DNA from: Inhella gelatinilytica
GTDB lineage: Bacteria > Pseudomonadota > Gammaproteobacteria > Burkholderiales > Burkholderiaceae_C
Direction of reading: 5' to 3'
Length of the DNA: 64,000 nucleotides
NCBI RefSeq assembly: GCF_016093295.1
Contig: NZ_JAEDAL010000003.1
Coordinates: 1 to 64,000, forward strand
This document shows, in pieces, positions 19,080-31,121 of this stretch (within the stretch, counting starts at the first letter, position 1; each line of letters begins with the position of its first letter). The translations under genes were made by a program, and so were the position numbers. The notes beneath the pieces are model-generated. The model was not told where the DNA came from, did not search any database, and worked only from the letters and a program-made list of their open reading frames with translations.

Positions 19080-20921
19080 ATGCCCCGATCCCCTTTAAGC
19101 CCGCTCAGCCGTCTGTTGTGGCGGCACCAAATGGCGCTGGCCACCGGCCTGACGGTGGTGCTGGCAGTGGCCGGCTTCAGCTTGACCCACCGTTTGACCG
19201 AGCGTGCGGGCTTGGAGCGACTGACCGAGCTGGGGGTGGAGCGCCTGGAGCTGTACGCCGGTAGCCTCGAAGCGGAGATCACCCGGCTGGCCCATGTGCC
19301 CGCCCTCGTTGCCTTGGGGGACGAAGTGGCGGCGGTGCTGGAGGGGGATGCCGGGGCGGAATCGCGGGTTCAGCGCCGACTGGCGCAAATCAATGCCCAA
19401 GCGGGCTCTCTGTTGATCGCCGTGGTGGACCGTGCCGGCAAGTTGAGATTGTTCAGCGCCTCGGAGGCCCCCAGTGTGCTGGAGACCGCTCGCCTGGAAT
19501 CGATCGCCGCCGCTTTGGTGGACGGGCAGTCTGGCTTCTTCTCATCGAACGAAACCAGCACCGATTACTTCCATGCGGCGCCGGTGCGCCGGGGGGACCG
19601 GGTGCTGGGGCAGGTGATGGTGCGCATCAATCTGGCGCCGTTGGAGGCCACCTGGGTGGGGCTCGGGCAGCGCTCGCGGGGTGAAAAACTCCTGGTGGTG
19701 GATCGGCAGGACGTGGTGACCCTGAGCTCCGTGCCGGCGTGGAAGTACCGCCGGTTTGTCGAGGGCTTCAACACCCAGAGCTGGGCGGAGATGCCGCGCC
19801 ATCTGTCCCTGCACTACCCGCCGCAGGGCCGGGATGCGCTGCGCTGGGAGTCACGCGGCGAAGCCAGTGCGGGGTCGATGCTGTGGCAGTTGCAGGCGCC
19901 TGAGGGGGATCGGGCGCGGGACTTGCCCACGCGGTTGTTGGTGCAGGAGCGTCCCATGATGGCCTGGGGCCTGCGTTTGATGACCCTGTCGGACCCGACG
20001 GAAGTGTGGCGCGATGCCGGCCGTGCGGCCTGGGGCGGCGGCGCTTTGGGGGCGTTATTGGGGCTGCTGGGCATTTATTACCTGTTCCGGCGTCGGGCCA
20101 TGATTCAACTGGCCCGTGCACGGGATGCGCTGGAGCGCGAGGTCGAAGAGCGCACGCAGGCCCTGAGTCAAGCCAATGCCGAGCTCACGCGAGAAATTGA
20201 GCAACGGCTGCGAGCCGAGGACGAGTTGGTGCAGGCTGGCAAATTGGCCGTTCTGGGGCAGTTGTCGGCGGGGGTGGCCCATGAGGTCAACCAACCGCTG
20301 ACGGCCTTGCGGGCGCTGTCGGCCAACTCGCAGCGGTTTCTGGAGGCCGGCAAGCTGGAGGCCGTGCAGCGAAATTTGGTCAATATCGAGGCGGCGGTCG
20401 AGCGCATGGCGCGCATCACCTCGCAGCTCAAGAGTTTTTCGCGGCGCAGCGGAACCCGGCACGAACGGGTGAACTTGGCGCAAGCGGTGGCCAATGCCCG
20501 GGTGTTGTTGGAGCACCGCCTGCGCGAAGCCCAGGTGCAGGTGGACGAGCAGGTGGAGGTCACGTTGCACGTCCATTGCGATGGCACGCGACTGGAGCAG
20601 GTGCTGGTGAACTTGATCGGCAATGCGGTCGATGCCATGGAGACCGCGCCGGCGCGTCGCCTGGGCCTGCGTGCCTGGACTCAGGGGGCCCGGATTTTTG
20701 TGGCGGTGAGCGACACCGGCGCCGGGCTGAGTGCCGAAGCGCGGGCTCGTTTGTTCGAACCGTTCTTCACGACCAAGCCGGCCGGGCAGGGCCTGGGCTT
20801 GGGGCTGGTGATTTCAGCTCAAATCGTGCGGGAGTTTGGCGGCATGCTGGTGCCTTGGCCGGGGGAGTCGGGCATGGAGTTCCGCTTTGACTTGCCCGCT
20901 GCACATGATGAGGGACGTTGA
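19080..20921 (+). CDS. DctB-type sensor histidine kinase
   Basis: This 613-residue membrane kinase has an N-terminal membrane segment (residues about 15-37). A periplasmic region of about 270 residues, compatible with a double PDC/Cache sensor, follows, then a second membrane segment (GALGALLGLLGIYYLF) and a coiled coil. The HisKA domain has LSAGVAHEVNQPLTALR and the HATPase has NLIGNAVDAM, DTGAGLS and GLGLGLVISAQIV. The H-box HEVNQPL and lack of HAMP fit the DctB family, which senses C4-dicarboxylates. It ends one base before the start of the DctD-like regulator. The start at 19080 is the first ATG before the membrane helix; no DctA or TRAP transporter gene is adjacent, so the ligand is uncertain. 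Confidence 0.82.
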   Translation: MPRSPLSPLSRLLWRHQMALATGLTVVLAVAGFSLTHRLTERAGLERLTELGVERLELYAGSLEAEITRLAHVPALVALGDEVAAVLEGDAGAESRVQRRLAQINAQAGSLLIAVVDRAGKLRLFSASEAPSVLETARLESIAAALVDGQSGFFSSNETSTDYFHAAPVRRGDRVLGQVMVRINLAPLEATWVGLGQRSRGEKLLVVDRQDVVTLSSVPAWKYRRFVEGFNTQSWAEMPRHLSLHYPPQGRDALRWESRGEASAGSMLWQLQAPEGDRARDLPTRLLVQERPMMAWGLRLMTLSDPTEVWRDAGRAAWGGGALGALLGLLGIYYLFRRRAMIQLARARDALEREVEERTQALSQANAELTREIEQRLRAEDELVQAGKLAVLGQLSAGVAHEVNQPLTALRALSANSQRFLEAGKLEAVQRNLVNIEAAVERMARITSQLKSFSRRSGTRHERVNLAQAVANARVLLEHRLREAQVQVDEQVEVTLHVHCDGTRLEQVLVNLIGNAVDAMETAPARRLGLRAWTQGARIFVAVSDTGAGLSAEARARLFEPFFTTKPAGQGLGLGLVISAQIVREFGGMLVPWPGESGMEFRFDLPAAHDEGR

Positions 20922-20922
20922 G

Positions 20923-22272
20923 ATGTTTGAAGGCGTGGAAGTGCTGTACGTGGAAGACGATCCGCAGGTCCGGGAGTCTCTGGTGCAGACCCTGGAGTTG
21001 GCGGGCCTGACTGTGCGGCCTTTTGAATCCGCGGAAGCCCTGTTGAGTGCCTTTACCCCGGGGCAGGCCGCTGTGGTGGCCACCGACGTGCGCTTGCCGG
21101 GGCTGGACGGTGTGGCCTTGCTGGAGCGGCTGCTGGCGCTGGACGACACCCTGCCCGTGGTGTTGGTGACGGGCCACGGCGATGTGTCCATGGCCGTGAA
21201 AGCGATGCGGCTGGGCGCGTATGACTTCATTGAGAAGCCGTTTGCGCCTGAACGTTTTGTGGAAACCCTGCAGCGGGCCATCGAAAAGCGGCTGCTGCGC
21301 CAAACGGTGGAGGACTTGCGGACGCAGTTGCAAGACCGGCACGGCATCGAAGCGGCGTTGCTGGGTCGTTCGGCGGCGATGGAACAGGTGCGACAACGGG
21401 TGCTCAAGCTGGCCGGCACGAATGCTGACGTGATGATCTTGGGCGAAACCGGGACGGGCAAGGAGTTGGTGGCGCGCTGCCTGCACGACCACAGCAAACG
21501 GCGCGATCGTCATTTCGTGGCCATCAATTGCGGTGGGCTGCCCGAAAGCCTGTTTGAAAGCGAACTGCTGGGTCATGAATCGGGCGCGTTTACCTCAGCC
21601 GCCAAGCGACGCATTGGCAAGTTGGAGCACGCCAATGGCGGAACCCTGCTTTTGGATGAAATCGAGACCATGCCCGTGGCACTGCAGATCAAACTGCTGC
21701 GGGTGCTGCAAGAGCGCAAGTTGGAGCGCTTGGGCTCCAACGACGAAATCAAGCTGGACGTGCGGGTGATTGCGGCGACCAAGGCGGATTTGCTGAAGCT
21801 GTCCGACGAAGGCAAATTCCGTGCCGACCTGTACTACCGGCTGAACGTCGCTGTCTTGGAGCTACCCCCGCTGCGTGAACGGCGCGAGGACATTCCCTTG
21901 TTGTTTGAACACTTTGTGGCACAGGCCGCCGAGCGCTATGGATGCGAGCGCCCGGACCTCGACCCCGACAAGCTGCGGGAGCTGATGGCGCACGACTGGC
22001 CCGGCAACGTGCGCGAAGTGCGCAATGCGGCCGACCGATTTGTGCTGGAAGGCGGCGGGGAGTCCCTGCTCCCGGTCTCGGCGCCAGGAGGGGTGAATTT
22101 GGCGCAGCAACTGGAAGCGGTCGAGCGCGCCTTGATCGAGCAAGCGCTCAGCCGCCATGGCGGCAACGTACAGCGGGTCATGGAAGCCCTTGGGGTTCCC
22201 AAGAAGACGCTGTACGACAAACTTCACCGATTGGGGATTGAGCTGGAGCGTTTCCGCGGGGATCGTCCGTGA
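20923..22272 (+). CDS. DctD-type sigma-54-dependent response regulator
   Basis: This 449-residue regulator has three domains. The receiver (residues 1-120) has acidic residues EDD at 11-13, phospho-acceptor Asp55 and Lys105. An AAA+ domain follows, with Walker A GETGTGKE near 174-181 and Walker B LLLDEIETM. A Fis-type helix-turn-helix closes it (NVQRVMEALGVPKKTLYDKL). It should activate RNA polymerase holding sigma-54 once phosphorylated by the adjacent kinase. The sigma-54-contacting loop reads GAFTSA (221-226) instead of the canonical GAFTGA. The ATG at 20923 is preceded by GAGGG at good spacing. Target genes are not visible in the window. Confidence 0.88.
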   Translation: MFEGVEVLYVEDDPQVRESLVQTLELAGLTVRPFESAEALLSAFTPGQAAVVATDVRLPGLDGVALLERLLALDDTLPVVLVTGHGDVSMAVKAMRLGAYDFIEKPFAPERFVETLQRAIEKRLLRQTVEDLRTQLQDRHGIEAALLGRSAAMEQVRQRVLKLAGTNADVMILGETGTGKELVARCLHDHSKRRDRHFVAINCGGLPESLFESELLGHESGAFTSAAKRRIGKLEHANGGTLLLDEIETMPVALQIKLLRVLQERKLERLGSNDEIKLDVRVIAATKADLLKLSDEGKFRADLYYRLNVAVLELPPLRERREDIPLLFEHFVAQAAERYGCERPDLDPDKLRELMAHDWPGNVREVRNAADRFVLEGGGESLLPVSAPGGVNLAQQLEAVERALIEQALSRHGGNVQRVMEALGVPKKTLYDKLHRLGIELERFRGDRP

Positions 22273-22280
22273 GGGGGCGG

Positions 22281-22700
22281 ATGTCGGTTCGGTTACTGGG
22301 CCGGGTGTTCGGCTGGGCCCTTGGCTTGGGCGTCAGTGTTTCGGTGAGCGCGCAGCCCCCGGCCCCGCCGAAGCCGTCACCGACGGTGATCGTGCAAGGG
22401 ATTCAGTGGGGCTCGTCGCAGCGATTCGAAGGCGATCAACGCCTCTTGCCCGGTCAGGCTCTGGAGGTGTGTGGGCCGCTGAACCAAGGCCAGGCGGTGG
22501 AGTGGAGTTTCTACGCCAGCGCCCCGCTGGGCTTTCAGGTGCTGCACCGCATTGGCAAGCGCGTCTATCGCGCTGACCAGCGCACCAAAGCAAAGTCCCT
22601 GCAGGGCCGCCTGGTGCCGGAAGAATCGGTCCGCTACTGCTGGTCGTGGACCAACCGCACCCCAGCACCGGCCGCCGTGGCTTTCATGCTGCGGTATTGA
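22281..22700 (+). CDS. Small exported protein of unknown function
   Basis: This 139-residue protein starts with a signal peptide ([21 protein letters not shown], cleavage likely before QPPAPP) and has a proline-rich linker followed by a compact domain. One cysteine pair (in LEVCGPL and VRYCWSW) could form a disulphide. I do not recognise the family. It begins 8 bases after the DctD-like gene; a GTG at 22269 that overlaps that gene is an alternative start. It is likely part of the same operon and could be an accessory of the sensor. Its last 17 bases overlap the end of the convergent kinase gene. Confidence 0.6.
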   Translation: MSVRLLGRVFGWALGLGVSVSVSAQPPAPPKPSPTVIVQGIQWGSSQRFEGDQRLLPGQALEVCGPLNQGQAVEWSFYASAPLGFQVLHRIGKRVYRADQRTKAKSLQGRLVPEESVRYCWSWTNRTPAPAAVAFMLRY

Positions 22701-23805
22701 GCGGCTCCGGGAGCCGCTGGGCGTCAAACTCAAAGCGGAAGCACGAGCCGACGCCTTGGGTACTCTCCACCTCAATCTGCCCCCCCATCAGGCAGACCAA
22801 GCGTTGAGCAATGGACAGACCCAGCCCCGTGCCGCCGAAGCGCCGGGCAATGGAGGCGTCCGCTTGCTGATAGGGTTTGAAGAGGGCCTGCTGCTGTTCC
22901 GGGCTCATGCCAGGGCCGGTGTCGGTAACGGCAAGGCACAGGCGCAATTCGGTGCACCCTTCGCCCCCAGGACTCTCTGAGTGCCAATCGGCGCGTTGAA
23001 TGTCGACACGGACCTCGCCCTTGGCCGTGAACTTCAAGGCGTTGCCAACCAGATTGACGATGATCTGCCGCAATCGAAGGGCATCGCCCAGGAGATGGTG
23101 GGGGACGCCCGGCTGAATGCGTGCCGCCAACTTCAGCCCTTTGGCATGCGCTTGCGGCAGCAGCGGCCCCAGCGCTTCTTTCAGGCACTCATGAAGCGTG
23201 AAGGGCGCGCTTTCCAGTTGCACCCCGCCAGCTTCCAGTTTGGCCAAGTCCAGGCTGTGGTTCAGCAGTTCCAGTAAACCTCGACCGGACTGCAGGGCCA
23301 GACCCAGCAGTTTGCGCTGGCGGTCCGTGATCTCACTGCCCATGACCAGTTCGGTGAGGCTGATCATTCCCGCCAGGGGCGTGCGCATTTCATGGGCCAG
23401 ATGCGAGGCCATCTCGGTTTGTCCACGGGCCTGATGCTGCGCTTCGCGGAGTTGGCGCTGGACTTCCAGTCCCGCTTCGATCACGTCGTGAATGTCGACG
23501 CCCACCAAACGCCCGGTGTCGGTGGGGCCGGCGTGCAACTCCAAGCGATACCACCGGGTGCCCTCGGGGAGGTGCAGTGAAGCGGTGTGGCGCCAGACCT
23601 GGTTCTTACGAGCGGTATCCAGGGCCTCCTGGGCCCGCGGGGCATCGGCCAGCAAACGGGCCAGGTCCGAGGCCTGCGCCCAGCCTTGGAGGCGCTCCAG
23701 CAGGTCCAGGGCGACGGCGCTGCCCGCCAGCAAGCGACCCGAGGCCAAGCACAGCTCGGCAGACAGGCCAGGGTCAGCGGTCCGGACGGGAGGCGATGCG
23801 GTCAT
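22684..23805 (-). CDS. Orphan soluble sensor histidine kinase
   Basis: This 373-residue kinase has no membrane segment. Residues about 1-115 look like a PAS-type sensor ([25 protein letters not shown]), followed by a HisKA domain with [18 protein letters not shown] and an HATPase with [17 protein letters not shown] and [13 protein letters not shown]. The form resembles the core of hybrid kinases but there is no receiver domain. The ATG at 23805 is used; one at 23838 would add 11 residues. No response regulator gene is adjacent on its strand. Its 3' end overlaps the small exported protein gene. Confidence 0.85.
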   Translation of the reverse strand: MTASPPVRTADPGLSAELCLASGRLLAGSAVALDLLERLQGWAQASDLARLLADAPRAQEALDTARKNQVWRHTASLHLPEGTRWYRLELHAGPTDTGRLVGVDIHDVIEAGLEVQRQLREAQHQARGQTEMASHLAHEMRTPLAGMISLTELVMGSEITDRQRKLLGLALQSGRGLLELLNHSLDLAKLEAGGVQLESAPFTLHECLKEALGPLLPQAHAKGLKLAARIQPGVPHHLLGDALRLRQIIVNLVGNALKFTAKGEVRVDIQRADWHSESPGGEGCTELRLCLAVTDTGPGMSPEQQQALFKPYQQADASIARRFGGTGLGLSIAQRLVCLMGGQIEVESTQGVGSCFRFEFDAQRLPEPLNTAA

Positions 23806-23857
23806 GGGCAGGTGGGAACAGCCTCGCCGTTTTAGCACGTAGCTGGGGGGGCCGTCC

Positions 23858-24342
23858 TTAGCGGCTTGCCCTCACGCGCAGGATTTCGTCCAAGATCAAG
23901 GCGATGGCCCCGAGGGTAATGGCGCTGTCGGCCACGTTAAAGGCCGGGAACGACCAACCGCCCCAGTGGAATTGCAGGAAGTCCACCACATAGCCGTGCC
24001 ACAAGCGGTCCACGCCGTTTCCCACGGCGCCACCCAGAATGAGTGCCAAGGCACAAGCGAAGAGTCGCTGATTGCCATGACGCCGCAGCATCAACGTGAT
24101 GAACACCGCGGCAGCCGCAGCCAAGCCCGTGAAAAACCAGCGCTGCCACCCGCCGGCCCCAGCCAAAAAGCTGAAGGCAGCCCCGGTGTTGTGGGCGCGA
24201 ACCAAGTTGAAGAAATCGGTGACGCGACGGCTGTCGTGCAGGTCAAACGAGCCCAGGATCAAAACCTTGGTGAACTGGTCGGCAAGTAGCACGATGCCAG
24301 CCAGCGCCAGCCAGCGCCACCAGTTGGGAACCGCGGCCTTCA

Positions 24343-24343
<1 letters not shown>
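23858..24343 (-). CDS. lspA: Lipoprotein signal peptidase (SPase II)
   Basis: This 161-residue inner-membrane aspartic protease cleaves prolipoprotein signal peptides. Four hydrophobic segments are visible. The catalytic aspartates are in [11 protein letters not shown] and FNVADSAI, with LADQFTK at the first helix. Its ATG shares one base with the ileS stop (TAATG), so it is translationally coupled to ileS, the usual order in proteobacteria. Confidence 0.95.
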
Positions 24344-27204
<2,861 letters not shown>

Positions 27205-27257
27205 GGCAGTCAGGGTTCAAATGGCCCGGGCGGGGGCTCAGTGGATCGGCAGTTGGG

Positions 27258-27294
27258 GGCAAGGCAGTGCCTTGCCAGGTGCCGCTTTCGGCAC
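27258..27294 (-). promoter_or_regulatory. Tandem hairpins in the ribF-ileS gap
   Basis: Two perfect hairpins stand side by side in the leader of ileS. One has arms GGCAAGGC/GCCTTGCC with a 3-base loop (27258-27276) and the other arms GTGCCG/CGGCAC with a 4-base loop (27279-27294). Neither has a U-tract on the minus strand, so they look like a structured leader or processing site rather than a terminator. Confidence 0.45.
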
Positions 27295-27303
27295 AACCGA
27301 TCG

Positions 27304-28305
27304 TCAAATTCGGTCGCGGGTGGTTTGGCGCCGCTCGGCGGCATGGCCGTCGAACCACGCACGTGCTGCCGCCACATCCGCCGCGATGGCGGCGGTTAGG
27401 CTGTCCAGCCCTTCAAATCGGGCTTCATCACGCAGTTTGTGCAGCAGTTCCACGCGGGCGAGTCTACCGTAGCCCCCCTCTGGGCCCAGCGAAGCCGGCC
27501 ACTCCAAACAGTGGACCTCGAGCAGCATCCGCCCGCTGTCATCGACTGTTGGGCGACTCCCCAGCGACGCCACACCGGGCAGGGGCGTCGGTCCGAGGCC
27601 TTCGACCTGAACCACGAAGATGCCGCGTGCGGCGGGCTTGGGGTGCGAAAAGCGTAGATTGAGGGTCCGAAATCCGCTGCCCAAAGTTCGGCCCAACTTG
27701 AGTCCGTGCAGAACATGGCCCGTCACCGCATAGGGCCGGCCGAGCAGGGCGCTGGCGCGGTCCATCAGCCCAGCCCCCAGCGCCTCGCGAACCGCGGAGC
27801 TGCTGACGCGCAGGCCATGCACCTCGTAACTCATCATGCGGGCGACATCGAACCCGAGTTGTGTGCCCAGGGCGTCCAGCGTGGCGTAGTCGCCTTGGCG
27901 TTGAGCGCCGAAGCGGAAATCGTCGCCGACCAGGACATAGCGGGCGCCGAGGCCTTTGACCAGAACCTGTTCGACGAAATCGCGTGCACTCAGACGCGCC
28001 AAACGCGAATCAAACTTCAAGACCACGGTTTGGTCGATGCCACACCGCTCCAATTCGGCCAGTTTGTCCCTCAGCGTGGCGATGCGCGCTGGCGCCAGCT
28101 CGGGTTTTCCAGCCAGTTTGGCGAAGTGGTCCCGAGGATGCGGTTCAAAGGTCAGCACACAACTGGGCAGACCCCGGTGCTGCGCTTCGCTGCGCAGGAG
28201 GGCCAGCATGGCCTGATGGCCCCGGTGCACGCCGTCGAAATTGCCGATGGTCAGCGCGCATGCAGGCGCGATGGCGGGGTGGTGAAAGCCTCGGAAGACC
28301 TGCAT
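27304..28305 (-). CDS. ribF: Bifunctional riboflavin kinase/FAD synthetase
   Basis: This 333-residue enzyme makes FMN and then FAD. The N-terminal FAD synthetase domain has TIGNFDGVHRGHQAML and LVGDDFRFG, with SSSAVREAL. The C-terminal riboflavin kinase domain has GRPYAVTGHVLHG, GFRTLNL and the GSRPTVDD segment. The start at 28305 (MQVFRGFHH) gives the usual length; the longer in-frame upstream region overlaps the aspartic protease gene. It begins 2 bases after that gene's stop, so they are co-transcribed. Confidence 0.96.
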   Translation of the reverse strand: MQVFRGFHHPAIAPACALTIGNFDGVHRGHQAMLALLRSEAQHRGLPSCVLTFEPHPRDHFAKLAGKPELAPARIATLRDKLAELERCGIDQTVVLKFDSRLARLSARDFVEQVLVKGLGARYVLVGDDFRFGAQRQGDYATLDALGTQLGFDVARMMSYEVHGLRVSSSAVREALGAGLMDRASALLGRPYAVTGHVLHGLKLGRTLGSGFRTLNLRFSHPKPAARGIFVVQVEGLGPTPLPGVASLGSRPTVDDSGRMLLEVHCLEWPASLGPEGGYGRLARVELLHKLRDEARFEGLDSLTAAIAADVAAARAWFDGHAAERRQTTRDRI

Positions 28306-28307
28306 GC

Positions 28308-28943
28308 TCAGTACCGGCGCTCCAGGGTCAGCACTTCGTTCTCTCGCTGCATTTGAAAGCGTTTCAAAAAGCTGTTGCCGATCAGCACCAAGTTCATCGG
28401 CTGGGGCGTGACGATGGCCTCCACGCCCGGCACTTCGACATCGCCGATGCGGACGCGGTCCAGCGTGAGCACATGACCGGGCACGCGCCCATTGGCGGTT
28501 TGAACCCACACCTGGCGTCCGTTGCGGTAGCGCAATCCCATGCGCTGCGCGTCGTTCACCCCAATGGCGACCGCGGTGGCCCCGGTGTCGATCATGAAAC
28601 GCATCGTCTGACCGTTGATCATGCCAATGCCGGTGAAGTGACCGTCTTCGTCCGCGCCCAGGACAATTTTTTGTTGGCTGGACGTTGTGCCCTGTGAGAC
28701 CGGCAGGGCTCCCAGTCGCAGCAGTTGGCGCTGTCCGTCGAACTCGACCATCGCGCCATCGTCAGACAAGCCAATCAGCCGCACGCCATCGATGGTCTGC
28801 CCGATTCGCACTGATCGGACTTGGCCTTCAATCACCAACAGGGCGGTGGAGGGCCCCAGGGTGCCGTTGAGCGAGACCCGCAACCCGGCTGACCACGCCG
28901 GCAGAGCGAGCAGCGCACAGGTCAGTAGCAGCGGGCGAATCAT
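28308..28943 (-). CDS. Exported retropepsin-like aspartic protease
   Basis: This 211-residue protein has an N-terminal hydrophobic segment (MIRPLLLTCALLALPAWSAG), likely a signal peptide. The clan AA catalytic motif is MIDTGATAVAIG, followed by GVEAIVTPQPMNLVLIGNSFL, which matches the ILIG-type second motif. The pattern is that of the TIGR02281 family. A periplasmic role is inferred. It sits 5 bases after yajQ and 2 bases before ribF on the same strand. The ATG at 28943 lies directly before the hydrophobic segment. Confidence 0.85.
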   Translation of the reverse strand: MIRPLLLTCALLALPAWSAGLRVSLNGTLGPSTALLVIEGQVRSVRIGQTIDGVRLIGLSDDGAMVEFDGQRQLLRLGALPVSQGTTSSQQKIVLGADEDGHFTGIGMINGQTMRFMIDTGATAVAIGVNDAQRMGLRYRNGRQVWVQTANGRVPGHVLTLDRVRIGDVEVPGVEAIVTPQPMNLVLIGNSFLKRFQMQRENEVLTLERRY

Positions 28944-28948
28944 GGGGG

Positions 28949-29449
28949 TCAGTCCCGGAAGTTGTTGAAGCTCAGCGGGGTGTCGCTGATTTCCTTGCGC
29001 AGCAGGGCGATGCAAGTTTGCAGGACGTCCCGGTCCTTGCCCGTCACCCGGACAGCGTCCCCCTGAATCCCGGCCTGCACCTTGAGCTTGCTGTCCTTGA
29101 TCTTGCCCACGATCTTTTTGGCCAAGTCGCTGGGAATACCGGCGCGGACTTTCCAGACCTTCTTCACCTTGTCCCCGCCCAGTTTTTCGACTTTGGCCTC
29201 GCGATCAAAGTAGGTGAGCTCCACTTTGCGCTTGGTCATCTTGTCCATGATCACGGTTTCGAGTTGCTCCAACTGGAAATCCGAATCACCGACCAACTCG
29301 ATCGTGCTGTCTTTTTCTTTGCCCTTGAGCTCAATAGAGGCGCCGGTACCTTTGAAGTCAAAGCGGGTTCCGATTTCCTTGGCGGCGTTGTCCACACCAT
29401 TGCGGATCTCAACAAAATTGGGCTCAAGAACGGCGTCAAAAGATGGCAT
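28949..29449 (-). CDS. yajQ: YajQ family nucleotide-binding protein
   Basis: This 166-residue protein matches the YajQ family along its whole length ([49 protein letters not shown]). Members bind nucleotides, and in Xanthomonas the homologue binds cyclic di-GMP; whether that holds here is not shown. It is divergent from murB with only 40 bases between, so the two promoters overlap. Confidence 0.95.
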   Translation of the reverse strand: MPSFDAVLEPNFVEIRNGVDNAAKEIGTRFDFKGTGASIELKGKEKDSTIELVGDSDFQLEQLETVIMDKMTKRKVELTYFDREAKVEKLGGDKVKKVWKVRAGIPSDLAKKIVGKIKDSKLKVQAGIQGDAVRVTGKDRDVLQTCIALLRKEISDTPLSFNNFRD

Positions 29450-29489
29450 GGGATTCTCTTTCTGAGGGTTACGGGGACAATTCTCCGCG

Positions 29490-30524
29490 ATGAACCCGCT
29501 GCATGCTCCCCCCGTGGTCGAAACCGATGTCGACCTGCGCCCCTACAACAGCTTTGCGTTGCCTGCGCGAGCCCGCCGCCTGATTCGCCTGCGCTCCGAG
29601 GCCGACTTGCGCTGGGTGATCAACCACCCGGAATGGGGTCCGGTGCCGAAATTTATTTTGGGCGGGGGCAGCAACTTGGTGCTGACACGGGACGTGCAAG
29701 CCCTGGTGTTGAAGGTGGAAGTGCTGGGCCGTCGACTTTGGGATGACGGCGACAGCTGGGTGGTGGAAGGCGGCGCAGGGGAGTGCTGGCACGATTTTGT
29801 GCAGTGGACCTTGCAACAGGGGGCCCCAGGTTTGGAAAACCTGTCCCTCATTCCGGGAACGGTGGGTGCGGCGCCGGTCCAAAACATTGGTGCCTATGGC
29901 GTTGAAGTGCAGGATCGGTTCGAGAGTCTGGATACGGTGGACCTGATGACGGGCCGAACGGTCACGCTGGACCGCGCCGGCTGCCGGTTTGGTTACCGTG
30001 ACTCGGTGTTCAAGCAGCATCTCAAGGATCGCAGCGTCATCCTGCGCGTTCGATTTCGGTTGCCCAAGTCTTGGCGTCCCGAGTTGGGCTATCTGGACCT
30101 GCAGCGCGCCGCAGAGCAAGCCGGCGTGGCGGAGCCCACTGCTCAGCAGGTGGCTGATTGGGTGTGCGCCATTCGGCGGGCCAAATTGCCGGATCCGGCG
30201 CAGATCGGCAACGCCGGTAGCTTTTTTAAGAATCCGGTCGTCAGCGAGGCGGTGTGCCGCGAAGTGATTGCCCGCGATCCACATTTGGTTCACTACGCCC
30301 TGCCGGATGGCCGCTACAAGCTTGCGGCTGGCTGGTTGATTGATGCCTGTGGTTGGAAAGGCAAGTCCATTGGCGGAGCCGGGGTCTACGAAAAACAAGC
30401 CTTGGTGCTCGTGAATCGTGGGGACGCCCGAGGGGGGGAAGTGCTGACCCTCGCGCAGGCCATCCAGGCTTCGGTGTTAGCTCGGTTTGGTGTGGTGCTG
30501 GAAGCCGAACCCGTCGTGGTCTGA
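29490..30524 (+). CDS. murB: UDP-N-acetylenolpyruvoylglucosamine reductase
   Basis: This 344-residue flavoenzyme makes UDP-N-acetylmuramate for cell-wall synthesis. FAD-binding segments [12 protein letters not shown] and [18 protein letters not shown] are clear, and the catalytic serine is in [32 protein letters not shown] completes the C-terminal part. The length is that of the E. coli-like type I enzyme. It is divergent from yajQ and convergent with the small secreted protein gene, 9 bases apart. Confidence 0.96.
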   Translation: MNPLHAPPVVETDVDLRPYNSFALPARARRLIRLRSEADLRWVINHPEWGPVPKFILGGGSNLVLTRDVQALVLKVEVLGRRLWDDGDSWVVEGGAGECWHDFVQWTLQQGAPGLENLSLIPGTVGAAPVQNIGAYGVEVQDRFESLDTVDLMTGRTVTLDRAGCRFGYRDSVFKQHLKDRSVILRVRFRLPKSWRPELGYLDLQRAAEQAGVAEPTAQQVADWVCAIRRAKLPDPAQIGNAGSFFKNPVVSEAVCREVIARDPHLVHYALPDGRYKLAAGWLIDACGWKGKSIGGAGVYEKQALVLVNRGDARGGEVLTLAQAIQASVLARFGVVLEAEPVVV

Positions 30525-30533
30525 GCCTTGGCC

Positions 30534-31028
30534 TTAGGGCACGACGAGGCTGCCACAGGTTTGGTCTTGCCCCTGGTGGCGGTCTCGGGGGCGGGGTGGG
30601 CGTTCCGTCGAACCTTGAATCACATCGTGCCAACGCCACTGGGCCTGAATTCGCCACGGCCCGCTGCCGCTTAAGGCGTAGGCGTCCTCGAGACGCACGG
30701 TCACGGTTCGCGTTTGGTGGGCCGCCCAGCGCTGGTATTCCGCTTTCTCGGGGTCGCCCCGTTTGGCCCGGCCGCCTTGGTAGGGCAAGGCGGTGTCGCC
30801 TTGGTGCACCGTCACGAATGGGTTGAGCCAAGCCCCCTCAAAGGGGCTGCCCCATGTCAAGAGCCACACGGCCGTGGCGCTTGTGTTGCGCAACTCAAAA
30901 CGCAGCCAATGCCCCTTGGCATCGGCCCTGATGGTCATGTGGCACGCCAGCGGCGCCGGGGCGGGGGCGGGCGGCACGTTGGGCGCCTGGACTGCGGCAC
31001 TCATGAGAAGTAGGGCTTCGGTCAGCAT
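30534..31028 (-). CDS. Exported stand-alone M35-propeptide-like protein
   Basis: This 164-residue protein begins with a short signal-like segment and a proline-rich linker (NVPPAPAPAPL). Residues about 43-132 align almost without gaps to residues 44-131 of the adjacent M35 peptidase: RNTSATAV versus TNTCRHPV, YQGGRAKR versus YLGAHYKR (both at 83-90), and AYALSGSGPWRI versus LYDMSQNGLYTI. It has no HExxH and no peptidase domain. A propeptide-derived inhibitor or chaperone for the neighbouring protease is the natural guess, but this is inference. It lies downstream of the peptidase gene on the same strand, past a terminator. Confidence 0.65.
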   Translation of the reverse strand: MLTEALLLMSAAVQAPNVPPAPAPAPLACHMTIRADAKGHWLRFELRNTSATAVWLLTWGSPFEGAWLNPFVTVHQGDTALPYQGGRAKRGDPEKAEYQRWAAHQTRTVTVRLEDAYALSGSGPWRIQAQWRWHDVIQGSTERPPRPRDRHQGQDQTCGSLVVP

Positions 31029-31073
31029 GGTTCAAGTGTGCGCCGCTTGGCCCGCAGCGCCAAGGCCGGAATG

Positions 31074-31100
31074 AAAAACGCCGCCCCGTGGGGCGGCGTT
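31074..31100 (-). terminator. Terminator of the M35 peptidase gene
   Basis: AACGCCGCCCC (31077-31087) and GGGGCGGCGTT (31090-31100) form an 11-bp perfect stem. On the minus strand the stem is followed by a run of T, a classical intrinsic terminator after the peptidase stop codon. Confidence 0.8.
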
Positions 31101-31121
31101 GAGAGGCAAGCAACGCTTGAT

